In this document: in pieces, positions 1 through 8,839 of the stretch
Layout: every line of letters starts with the position of its first letter
Position numbering within the stretch: the stretch's first letter is position 1
From: Chloroflexota bacterium
GTDB lineage: Bacteria; Chloroflexota; Dehalococcoidia; SHYD01; JACQUQ01
Reading direction: 5' to 3'
Assembly: GCA_016210175.1 (NCBI GenBank)
Contig: JACQUQ010000078.1
Coordinates: 1-62,637 of the forward strand
Length of the DNA: 62,637 nt
The notes under the pieces: generated by a model
What the model saw: the letters and a program-made list of their open reading frames with translations, nothing else
Told to the model about the DNA's origin: nothing
Databases searched by the model: none
Made by a program: the position numbers and the translations under genes

Positions 1-490
1 ATGTAACCCGGGCCGGGGGGCGCCTGGCGGCTCTTGCCCCACGATTTCCCCGCCTGGGGCACGGTGTACCATTACTTTCGGCTCTGGCGGAAGGACGGCA
101 CCTGGGAGCGCATCCATGCCGCCCTCCGCACCAAGCTACGGGTCCAATTGGATTGGGCCGAGAACCTACCCCTTCCGCCGGCGCGCTGGACTGCCAGTCG
201 GTGAAGACGACGCAAAAAGAGGGACCCACGGCTACGACGCCGGCAAGAAAGTCAACGGTCGCAAACGACACCTCCTGGTAGATACCCTGGGGTTCATCTG
301 GGCCTTGGCGGTTCTTGCCGCCAACATCCAGGACCCCCAGGGAGCCAGGGTGCTGCTGGAGCAGGTGCGGGGAACGTTGCCCCGCAGGAAACGCATCTGG
401 GCCGACGGCATCTACGCCGGGTCGCTGGTCGCCTGGGTCCTGGAGCACTTCGGCTGGGTGCTGGATATTGTGCGCCGCAGCGACCAGGTC
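1..490 (+). pseudogene. IS5-family transposase remnant, frameshifted and 3'-truncated
   Basis: [35 protein letters not shown], then (D)[11 protein letters not shown], then YDAGKKVNGRKRHLLVDTLG...IVRRSDQV are spread over three + frames. Similarity stops exactly where the next IS begins at 491. Confidence 0.85.
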
Positions 491-1633
491 GGTGGTGACT
501 CCTAAGTGCCGTGATAGACTGGGTGGGTGAGAAACTCGGACCGGGACCAGGCATGGTCGGCCAAACCCAGCACCATCGCCGGGGTCCGCTGCTGGTAGCG
601 CCGCTGACCATCCGGCATTGCCAAGGGCACCCGTAAGGCCACGTGGGGCAGCACCCCATTGTGCTCAAAGAGCACCAGACTGAAGCAGGCCCTCCAGGTC
701 GCGACCACCTTCGCAAACGCATGGGTCTTGCGGGTCAGGCAGGCCAGCCGGTCCCGCAGCACCCCGTTCTGCCGCTCCACCTGCACGGTATAGGGCTGCG
801 CTGCTTGCTCCCCCAGCACTGCCCGCACCTCCACCCGCTTCAGCCGCCGACCCTGCCGGTACTTGACCGCCTGGGTCCAGGCTACCCCTGGCACCGGCAA
901 GAAGACTGGCCACGGCAAGCCTGTAGCTGGCGGCTGGTCCCACCCAGTACACCTCCTGGATGGCATCGCTGTAGGGCGTCCAGCCAGCGCTCACCCAGGG
1001 CATCCCGGCACGGCCCGCGGGGCGCTGCCGGGTCGTGTACACCAGCGTCCTCGCCAGCTCCGTATCGCGGCGACCGGAGGTCCAGGCCACGATGAAGCGG
1101 CTAGGCCGGTCGATGGTGAACGCTCCCCTGTGTTCTCCCCCCGCTGGGATCGGGACCGCGGCGTCCCCGCTCAGCGCCGTGAGCGCAACGGCCCCTTTTT
1201 TCGGACGAAGGACCAGAACTCGTCTACCTCTCCTGCGGTCAGGTGGAGCTCATGGACCAGCACCTCCGTCAGGGCTGCGGCGTGCGTTCCTGCTCGCCGC
1301 AGCCAGGCGCCAATCGTCTCGTACTTGTGGCCGGTGATCTCCTCCGCCGCACGCAGGCTGCCCCGGCGCAGCACCACCAGGAGCGTCCGGGCGATTTCCT
1401 CCACCGGGGTCTTGAGCCCCGCCACCGGGGTGCCCGTCGTCGCCCGGAAGGAACGACCACACTCCCGACAGGACCACTGATGGTGACCATGACTGCTGCC
1501 ATTGCTGACGGTGTGCAGCGATCCGCAATGCCTGCAAGCCGAGTGCGGCATCCTCTGCATTGCACGGTCCTCCTGCTGAACTTCCTCCCAAGCTCAGCAT
1601 AGCACACTCTCACGGCCTTGCAGAGTCACCACC
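491..1633 (-). mobile_element. IS1-family insertion sequence with imperfect terminal inverted repeats
   Basis: Left end GGTGGTGACTCctaagtGCCGTGAtAG (491-517) matches the reverse complement of the right end GGTGGTGACTCtgcaagGCCGTGAgAG. It encodes a zinc-ribbon plus DDE-type IS1-like transposase on the minus strand. Confidence 0.85.
502..1560 (-). pseudogene. IS1-family transposase; zinc-ribbon N-terminus, probable -1 frameshift site, plus a second disrupting frameshift
   Basis: CRHCGSLHTVSNG...CRECGRSFRATTGTP and EVDEFWSFVRKK (1171-1560), then MAWTSGRRDTELARTLVY (frame of ORF 665-1090), then VEVRAVLGEQAAQPYTVQVERQNGVLRDRLACLTRKTHAFAK (frame of ORF 502-966). Confidence 0.8.
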
Positions 1634-1651
1634 CGGCGCGGCCTGTCCATG

Positions 1652-2210
1652 CTTTCAGTACCCTAAAAGCGGGTCGATTGATTGCAAGCGACGTGCCCGA
1701 GGAGCCAGTCCCGCAAAGGGTCCGGCTCTTTCAGTACCCTAAAAGCGGGTCGATTGATTGCAAGGGGGCAGGCAGTGACCGCCGGTGCAATGCCATGCGG
1801 TCTTTCAGTACCCTAAAAGCGGGTCGATTGATTGCAAGGCCTCCTAGCGTTAGGGTTGTGACCTGTGTTGCTATTTCTTTCAGTACCCTAAAAGCGGGTC
1901 GATTGATTGCAAGGGCACCCTGCGCAACTCCACGATGCGATCTCTAATTGACTTTCAGTACCCTAAAAGCGGGTCGATTGATTGCAAGGATGGTGCCTGC
2001 GGGGATATTTGCCTGCCGTCAAGGTCTTTCAGTACCCTAAAAGCGGGTCGATTGATTGCAAGATGCACTTATCGAGACCGACCTGGTGAAGCTCGATCTT
2101 TCAGTACCCTAAAAGCGGGTCGATTGATTGCAAGCACCGGGAGCGTTTGCTGCACCTGGCGGAGATCGAGGGCCTTTCAGTACCCTAAAAGCGGGTCGAT
2201 TGATTGCAAG
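1652..2210 (-). CRISPR. CRISPR array, 8 identical 37-bp repeats, 7 spacers of 35-39 bp
   Basis: Repeat (+ strand) CTTTCAGTACCCTAAAAGCGGGTCGATTGATTGCAAG starts at 1652, 1728, 1802, 1877, 1952, 2026, 2098 and 2174. Its reverse complement ends in ACTGAAAG, resembling the 8-nt 5' handle of type I/III crRNAs, so transcription is inferred to be on the minus strand. Confidence 0.98.
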
Positions 2211-2305
2211 TCCATCTGACTTCCCGGAGCGGGCGGGCTGGCAAGACCTCCGGAGATGGTTGAGGTCCTCTGGCGGGCATGCTGGGCCCTGCGTCCCTGA
2301 CGCCT

Positions 2306-2335
2306 ACTATACTGGACGCGGCCATGAGTGCGCAA
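2306..2335 (-). promoter_or_regulatory. Candidate leader promoter for the CRISPR array
   Basis: Minus strand TTGCGC-N18-TATAGT, ending ~95 bp upstream of the first transcribed repeat. Confidence 0.45.
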
Positions 2336-2496
2336 GGTGATCTTCTGCACGGTTTCCCCTTGGGGTTGCGAAGGTCTCCAGACAGAACTCTCCATTCATT
2401 GATATATGATGCAGAATAATCGCTGCAACAGGTTCGACTGCCCGGCTGCTCCGGGCGATCCGGAAGCGGCGGGTTGCGAGGGGCCGGCGCACCGCC

Positions 2497-3403
2497 CTAC
2501 TCCGGATGGCACGCGCGGTAATAGGGGCAGGCCCGCGGGCACTCAGCCGGCATACCAGGATCGATCTCTTCCTCAACCAGCCGGGCTCGCTCATCCCGAG
2601 ACTCGATGAACCATTGTCGCAGCTCGTCATCAAGCGCATGGAGGTCGCGCTCGACCACCACGAGGCCATCCCGAAACGCGACATATACGACACAGCCCAG
2701 GTTCACCGAGTACTCGTAGATGCTCTCTATTGCCAGGGCATACCCCGTCGTGCTCAGCCGATGAAAGGCTTCCTTGCCGCCAAACTTGATATCCACCACC
2801 ATCTGCTCTGACCATACGAAGGCATCCGCAGAGAGCCGTGACGACAGGCCCAGCAAGGTACCATCCAAATCGTTGCTCGACGATGACCGGCAGGGCGAGG
2901 TGGGCCAGGGCATCGATGCCGATGCCGGGCTGGCGGGCCAGGGCCTCCTGAACCCGGGCGAGGATTCGCCGCTCCTCGAAGGCCCAGAGCAAGCGCCCGT
3001 GATCGGGGAGGCTCTCGTTGGTGGCTGTGGCGTCATCGGGAAGGGGGAGGTCCGGGTGCTGCAACGTGCGCAGCGCGTCCAGGGGATTGCCCTCCGCCGC
3101 GTACAACAGCCGCTTGGCCGCAACGAAGATGCGGGCGAGCACGTCGTGGAGATAGCTCCCCTGGACCATGCGCGGGCTGGGCGGCACCCGTACCTGGAGC
3201 ACGTGGCGCAGGTACAGGTCCCGCCCCGTCGGGCAGTACTGGCCGGCCACCGCGGAGACGCTGAGGCGGGTATCGTAGATGGGGCTGAGGGGCGGCTGGT
3301 GCCAGCTCCAGCCCCGCAAGTCTTCGGCCACGCCCCGCTGCCGGGCCTGGGGCGCCAGGTGGCGCTGGACCCACCGCTTTTCTTCATCAGCGAGGAAGTA
3401 CAT
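2497..3403 (-). pseudogene. csa1: Csa1 (Cas4-related) CRISPR adaptation protein, split by one frameshift near 2868-2878
   Basis: N-terminus MYFLADEEKRWVQRHLAP...LRGWSWHQPPLSPIYDTRLSVSAVAGQYCPTGRDLYLRHV, then after a frame change DGTLLGLSSRLSADAFVWSEQMVVDIKFGG...CPRACPYYRACHPE (nuclease motif and Cys cluster). Confidence 0.7.
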
Positions 3404-3433
3404 ACCGACCTCCCGTTGGTGCTCTTCAGTCGC

Positions 3434-4381
3434 CTATCCTGAAGGGGTGAATAGCCCGTAGCCCACCGCCGTTTTGGCGCCTATGCCAAGGTTGCTCAAG
3501 GCATCATGCAGCCACCGCTCCGCCTGTGCGCGGTCTGCCGGCGCGGCATCCGGGCGCGTGTGGAGGGCGGTGCGGAACCGTGTCCCGGCAGGGACGGTTA
3601 GGAAGAAGACGGGTTGGGGTGCCAGCCAGTCACCCGGTTGTCTCACCTTGCCCTGGTAGTATTCAGCGAAGTGGGGGTTGAGTACATCCACGCGTACGCG
3701 CGGCGGCTCCACCGGATACAGGGCGTGGAAGACCACCGTGCCGGCGCCCCCCGCTTCGGCTGTCTCCGCCGGGCGGTCGCCAAAGGTGCGGGCGAGCGTC
3801 GGCCCAACCAGCCCCTCCCAATGCTGGGCCCAGGCGCGCGTCGCCCCCTTGAGGCTGCTGGCAGGGAGGAAAGGGACGCCCAGGTTGCGGTCCCATACGA
3901 ACCCAACCTCCAGGGCATGGGTCATGCCGGTGCCGCTCACGAGCGGTGTCGCTAGGGTCACGTCCACCTCGTGGGCATCCAGGAAACGCCAGAGGGCCGC
4001 CCTGCGCTCATGGAGCGCGCGGAGCAGCGATGCAAGCTGCGGAGCGACATCCTGGGCGTGCTGGGCCATCTCCTCCAGGAACCGTTGCCGCACCGATCCG
4101 CCGTCCCGCGAGGTTTGTGGCTCCCAGTTCCCGGCATCCCCAGACCAGATATCGGCATAGCGGTCGTACAGCAGGCCAAGGTTGGCGGTCGTGGGCGGAC
4201 GAGGTCGAAGGAGGTCGCGCGCCTCCCGGTACACGGGCCGTACCCGCGCCGGTGGCCCACCCCGGTCCTGCGGGCCTGCCCGTCGGTTGAGGCCCGGTGG
4301 CCTTCCGCCTCCGTCCGGACCCCGGATGCCGCCCCGCCCGCCCTGTGGGGACCGTTCCTCCCTGCGCGGTGGCCGGTTCAT
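3434..4381 (-). CDS. cmr6: Type III-B CRISPR RAMP protein Cmr6
   Basis: TPLVSGTGMTHALEVGFVWDRNLGVPFLPASSLKGATRAWA...HFAEYYQG...GIGAKTAVGYGLF. Start taken at MNRPPR. Confidence 0.9.
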   Translation of the reverse strand: MNRPPRREERSPQGGRGGIRGPDGGGRPPGLNRRAGPQDRGGPPARVRPVYREARDLLRPRPPTTANLGLLYDRYADIWSGDAGNWEPQTSRDGGSVRQRFLEEMAQHAQDVAPQLASLLRALHERRAALWRFLDAHEVDVTLATPLVSGTGMTHALEVGFVWDRNLGVPFLPASSLKGATRAWAQHWEGLVGPTLARTFGDRPAETAEAGGAGTVVFHALYPVEPPRVRVDVLNPHFAEYYQGKVRQPGDWLAPQPVFFLTVPAGTRFRTALHTRPDAAPADRAQAERWLHDALSNLGIGAKTAVGYGLFTPSG

Positions 4382-4427
4382 CGTTCCTCCTTCAGCGCGT
4401 ACGCGCCAGCAAACGTCCGCATCTTCC

Positions 4428-4871
4428 CTATTCCTCGGCCCCCGGTACCGGGCGACTATGCTCCGGCAAGTACGCGTCGGCGAACTTCCGCATCCACCCC
4501 AGGAGCGCCAGGGCTGTCTGCTGTGCCTGTTGGTACTCGGCACGTGAGCCCGCCATCAACGCCGCCATGAGGTCGGTCCCTTCCCGGTATACCTGATCGG
4601 GCCGCTCACTCTGGTGGGATACCGGCCCCAGCCAGTCTTGCAGCTCCTCATACAGCGCCCGCGCTGCCTGTGCCTGCACGCCTTTTCCCCCGGTAGCGGC
4701 CAGCAAGTAGGCGAGGGCCTGGCCCAGCCCGTTCTGGAGCACCATGCTCGGCAGCGAGCGTACCAGGGTCCCGTACTGCGAGGCGTACTTGTCCTGGGCA
4801 TGACGCTGGACGGTCTGGAGGGCGTAGAGCGCCCGTTGCTGTTCCAGGGTCTGCCTAGCCAAGAGCGCCAC
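4428..4871 (-). CDS. cmr5: Type III-B CRISPR protein Cmr5
   Basis: Small helical protein (KYASQYGTLVRSLPSMVLQNGLGQALAYLLA) between cmr4 and cmr6. Confidence 0.9.
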   Translation of the reverse strand: MALLARQTLEQQRALYALQTVQRHAQDKYASQYGTLVRSLPSMVLQNGLGQALAYLLAATGGKGVQAQAARALYEELQDWLGPVSHQSERPDQVYREGTDLMAALMAGSRAEYQQAQQTALALLGWMRKFADAYLPEHSRPVPGAEE

Positions 4872-5844
4872 CTCCCTGTTCTAGCACCCGCACCGCGCAC
4901 CAACCGTGCCCCACTGTCTCGTTGCCGCCCACCTGGACGAAGAAGGGATCGCCGTGGACCAACTCCAGGAACTGGTCCCGTACCGCTTCGGCGCTGGGGG
5001 TACCGGCGCGCTGGCGCCGCTCCAGAGGCGTGCGTGGCTCTTCCGGGAGGACCAACGTCGTGAACAAGCTATCGGCGGGCACCGTCTCCTCATACCAGAG
5101 GTTCCCCCCGCCTCCGGTGGTGGTTTTGTGCTCATTGAGGGCGACACGTGCGGTCACCTGGGTCGCATGCTTCACGAGATACGCGAAATCACCGTCGCTG
5201 ATGAGCGCCACATGACGGGCAAACTTCTCCCGGTAGGTCCGGTGGGCCTCCCCGGCGGGCAGGAGCTCCGCCAGCCATGCCGCCAGATCGCTCCAGGCAC
5301 CGTCTCGGTCCACCTGGAACGAGAGGTCTTCCAGCACGACGGTGCCGGAGCGTTCGTCTGCGGCGATCAGCCGGCCCGGGGCGGGTTGGAGCTGATCGGG
5401 AGAGGACAGGTCTGGCGCCGCGGCAGCGGCCAGGCGCAGGTCCCGTGCCAGCCGGCCCAGCGCCAGGGGGCAGGTGACCCAGAGAAATACGTCGGTCAGG
5501 CTGCGCACCGGGAAGGCCAGCAGCCGGGCATCGCTGAAGGCCAGCGCCCCGGCGTGCAGGTCACTCCCACCACCGGCCTGGGGCCTGGGGCCGAAGAGCA
5601 GGTCCACCAGCCCATCCCGGCCCGACCAGCGGCCCTCCGCTAACCGGCGCAAGCTGCCTTTGAGGCTGGTGGACGGGATAATGGGGAAGTCGGTGTGGCG
5701 CTCCCGCTGCACCGGGAGGTCCACGATCCCCGTGCTCTGACCGGTCCCCGGGTGCAGGGGAGTTTCCGTGTACAGGGCCAGCACCACCGGGGCCGCGCCC
5801 GCGGCGCGCCCGGTGGCAGTGGTCTGGTGGGACGGTATGGTCAT
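4855..5844 (-). CDS. cmr4: Type III-B CRISPR RAMP protein Cmr4
   Basis: LALYTETPLHPGTGQSTGIVDLPVQRERHTDFPIIPSTSLKGSLR...GGNETVGHGWCAVRVL. Confidence 0.93.
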   Translation of the reverse strand: MTIPSHQTTATGRAAGAAPVVLALYTETPLHPGTGQSTGIVDLPVQRERHTDFPIIPSTSLKGSLRRLAEGRWSGRDGLVDLLFGPRPQAGGGSDLHAGALAFSDARLLAFPVRSLTDVFLWVTCPLALGRLARDLRLAAAAAPDLSSPDQLQPAPGRLIAADERSGTVVLEDLSFQVDRDGAWSDLAAWLAELLPAGEAHRTYREKFARHVALISDGDFAYLVKHATQVTARVALNEHKTTTGGGGNLWYEETVPADSLFTTLVLPEEPRTPLERRQRAGTPSAEAVRDQFLELVHGDPFFVQVGGNETVGHGWCAVRVLEQGGGALG

Positions 5845-6980
5845 CGCGTTCCTCCTTCGCTCCAATAGCCGACCACGACGTGGCCGAACCCCGCACGCCC
5901 CCGTGTACCGAGCTTCCGGTCGTGCCATGCGCCGAGGTCGGCGCCGTCCTGGGCGTGTAGGAAATAGACGCTGCCCGCAGGCACGCACGCTTCGGCGGGC
6001 TTGGGCCGCCCCGCGGCGATGTCCCAGCCACCGATACGCGCAGGCTTGTCCACTGCCGCGGAGACGATGGTCACCGCCTGCCCTTCCAGGTCGCCGTGCC
6101 ACCCGTCACCAGCTTGACGGAATTCCTGGGGGAGCCACCGGCCACCCCAGCGTGCCGGGGTCAGCAAAACCAGGCGGGCCCGCGCGCCGCCCGGCGTGAC
6201 CGGTGTGGAGGGCTCCTGATGCACCTCGACAGCGGCCAACCGACCTTCCCCACCCAGGCGGTGGAGGCCGGCGCACCGCTCCTGGAGCAGGGCATCAATG
6301 CCGTTCACCCGCAAGCCGATGCCCACCCGCCCGGCGTGGTCATCCTTGAGGCGGACAAAGACCGGGGCGTAGAGCATCCCTTCCTCGGTGGCGCGCGACG
6401 CTGGGTTGCGCCCGATACCGACCCGCCGCTCCTCGCAGAAAAACGCGGATGCCTTCGCGATCTGGCTATCCGGCACGAGATCCCCTCTTAGGTAGGCGGC
6501 GAGCCCTTCCTGGGAGATCCACATCCCGACCTTGGTCTCGCGGTCGCCCTCCTCCAGCTTCGGGAGGAAGGACACTGCCCCCAGGTCGCAGTCCAGAGGA
6601 TCGCCGGGGTTCGTCGGGTGCCATACGCTGCCTTCCCGTCCTCGCAGGTCCAGGGGCGCGGGGTACCAGCGCTGCACCACCCCACCCGCCTGCCGGATGA
6701 GGTAGGGGCCACGCAGGTCAAGCTGTCCCAGGTCATCCAGACCCCCCAAGAGCTTAATGGCCTCTGGCACCTCCGGGAAGCCGCCACCCCTTCCCTGCAC
6801 CGCAGCCGCATAGTCTTGGACGGCGACGCCCAGGGCGGCCAGCAACGCCGTCCGCACAAAGCCCTGCATGACCTCCGGGGAGGGCGGAAAACGGCTGTGG
6901 ATCACGGTAGCCTCGCCGGCGTTCATGGGTTCCAGGCCCCTGAAGAACAGCACGTCCAGGGGAAAGATGCGCCATTCCAT
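5841..6980 (-). CDS. cmr3: Type III-B CRISPR RAMP protein Cmr3
   Basis: MEWRIFPLDVLFFRGLEPMNAGEATVIHSRFPPSPEVMQGFVRTALL...RVGIGRN...; overlaps cmr4 by 4 nt. Confidence 0.92.
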   Translation of the reverse strand: MEWRIFPLDVLFFRGLEPMNAGEATVIHSRFPPSPEVMQGFVRTALLAALGVAVQDYAAAVQGRGGGFPEVPEAIKLLGGLDDLGQLDLRGPYLIRQAGGVVQRWYPAPLDLRGREGSVWHPTNPGDPLDCDLGAVSFLPKLEEGDRETKVGMWISQEGLAAYLRGDLVPDSQIAKASAFFCEERRVGIGRNPASRATEEGMLYAPVFVRLKDDHAGRVGIGLRVNGIDALLQERCAGLHRLGGEGRLAAVEVHQEPSTPVTPGGARARLVLLTPARWGGRWLPQEFRQAGDGWHGDLEGQAVTIVSAAVDKPARIGGWDIAAGRPKPAEACVPAGSVYFLHAQDGADLGAWHDRKLGTRGRAGFGHVVVGYWSEGGTR

Positions 6981-6982
6981 GA

Positions 6983-8839
6983 TCAATCCTCCTCTCCGGC
7001 GAGGAAGGCCGCCAGCAGCACCGGTGCCGTATCCCGCCAACCCACCCCGGCCAGGCGGCGCAGCACCACGACCCGCGCCTCAGCTTCCTCACGGGTGGCC
7101 GTCCGCTCTCGGCTCTTGAGGTACTCGGCCGCCAGCAGCTTATCTACCGTCTCCTCCGTCCATTCTGGGCTGGCGGCGGGGAGCAGGTCCCGCAGATGGT
7201 AGAGGAACCCGCGGCCGTACTGGTTCTTTTCCAGCTTCTTTCCCAGCCCATCCCTGACCGTCTCAATATCATCCACGAGCGGGATGTCCCCCTCCCGACC
7301 GCTGTCCCACTTCCTGGCGAACTCCAGGACGATGCCCGGCCGCTTCCACACCGCCACGGCCAGCGCATCCCGGCCCGCGGTGTCTTTGGCCTGCTCCTCC
7401 AGGATGCGGTGGGCAGTGGCGACGACCTCCCGCAGCGGGGCGTTCATGTGGGCGTAAACCAGCCCGGCGCTGATAGTCGCTTTCATCTCTGGCAGGTGCT
7501 TCGTGAACTCGTCGTGGTACGTCCCTCGGAGGTCTGCTGCGACCCGCAGCGCCGTATCTTTGGGCAGCAGGGCCAGCACATCGTCGCCTCCCGCATAGAT
7601 CAAGACCCCATTGGCCTCCCGCCCTTCTACGATCTCCGGCACCCGGCGGCTGAATGCTGCGAGGGCTTGGGAGATGTGCTCCTTCCGGTCAGCATGTGTC
7701 CGCAAGAGCTTTCCCATCGAGTCTCCGTCCATTGCCAGGAGTGCGTAGGACGTGCTCGGCATGGGCAGACGCACGGCACGCACTGCGTCCAGAAGCTCCC
7801 GCAGCGTCCCCAGGACCGCCGTCCGCTGGTCGCCCAGTTCCGCCTCCCGCTCGCGGTCACCTACCACCTCCGGGGAGAACCAGTCGCCGTCGATCTGGAT
7901 GAAAGCATCCGCGACTTCCCGGTCACTTGGAGACCAGGCATCGGCCGCGTCCCGGAGCGCCGGAAAGAACGAGCGCGGGATGCTGAGCGGGACCCTGGCT
8001 TCCTCAAGTGCCCACATATGCAGCGATACCGCATCCCGTAGCCGAGGGTCGGTCGCTCCGGCCTTCAGCACGCTGAGCCGCCAGGGAATGCTGGCCATCG
8101 TCGTTGTCGAAGGAAAGCCCGTGGGTACCGACCACCCAAGGGCGTCGGCCGCAATGTAAGGAAAGAATCGTTTGACCGTGCATAGCGTGCAGAGCCGTTC
8201 CTTGCCCTTCGGCTGCACATCGTGCAGCCCCCCGTGGTGTGCGACCTCCGTCCAGAAGTCACGCACCTCCTTGCGCGAACCGTCGCCGGCGTGCAGGGCC
8301 TCCCGCGCGCCGCAGCAGGTACACTTCTCCCCCGGCTCGTCCTCCAGTGTGAAGGCCCGTAGCGTCTTGCGGCGGGCCATCCCGGCTGGATCGCCCAGGA
8401 CCCAGGCGTGAGTCCAGACGCCAGCGACTTGTCGCTCCCAAACCTCACCCGTCGTTGCGGTCCAGGGGAGACGTCGCCGTTGCCACTCCGCCCGGACGGC
8501 CTTGCTCACGCGCTTCCACGCCTCCTGCCACCCAGCAACCGCCGCCTGGGCGACCTGGCCGGCCCGTTCCGCGGGAGCCCGCAGTTCTGCCACGTGCGGG
8601 ATCGATCCCACGCGGCTGCCGCTCTCCTGGGGCACGCCGCCACGCCTGAGCGCATCCATCAGCGGGTTGCCCTCGATGGCCGGGAGCACCATCTCACAGG
8701 AGTCGGCGACGCGTGCCAGCGCGCTGCCCGCCAGATAGGACAGCAGGTAGGACCCGGCCCACAGGTCCCGGGTGCGCCGGGCCTGGCTGATGAACTCCTG
8801 GACTGGGCCAAACGCGAGGTAGATGGTCTGTTCGCTCAC
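6983..8839 (-). CDS. cmr2: Type III-B CRISPR Cas10/Cmr2, no N-terminal HD domain, intact GGDD cyclase motif
   Basis: VSEQTIYLAFGPVQEFISQARRTRDLWAGSYLLSYL at the extreme N-terminus; CTCC...LCTLC zinc site; ALLAMDGDSMGKLL; LIYAGGDDVLALLP. GTG start overlaps cmr1 stop. Confidence 0.95.
   Translation of the reverse strand: MSEQTIYLAFGPVQEFISQARRTRDLWAGSYLLSYLAGSALARVADSCEMVLPAIEGNPLMDALRRGGVPQESGSRVGSIPHVAELRAPAERAGQVAQAAVAGWQEAWKRVSKAVRAEWQRRRLPWTATTGEVWERQVAGVWTHAWVLGDPAGMARRKTLRAFTLEDEPGEKCTCCGAREALHAGDGSRKEVRDFWTEVAHHGGLHDVQPKGKERLCTLCTVKRFFPYIAADALGWSVPTGFPSTTTMASIPWRLSVLKAGATDPRLRDAVSLHMWALEEARVPLSIPRSFFPALRDAADAWSPSDREVADAFIQIDGDWFSPEVVGDREREAELGDQRTAVLGTLRELLDAVRAVRLPMPSTSYALLAMDGDSMGKLLRTHADRKEHISQALAAFSRRVPEIVEGREANGVLIYAGGDDVLALLPKDTALRVAADLRGTYHDEFTKHLPEMKATISAGLVYAHMNAPLREVVATAHRILEEQAKDTAGRDALAVAVWKRPGIVLEFARKWDSGREGDIPLVDDIETVRDGLGKKLEKNQYGRGFLYHLRDLLPAASPEWTEETVDKLLAAEYLKSRERTATREEAEARVVVLRRLAGVGWRDTAPVLLAAFLAGEED

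Noticed and set aside
1618-2340. ORFs 1618-1947, 1935-2219 and 2128-2340 with repeated FSTLKAGRLIA / FQYPKSGSIDCK
   Set aside because: These are translations through CRISPR repeats, not proteins.
2211-2497. Possible tracrRNA or anti-repeat near the array
   Set aside because: No anti-repeat was seen, and type I/III systems with Cas6 do not need one.
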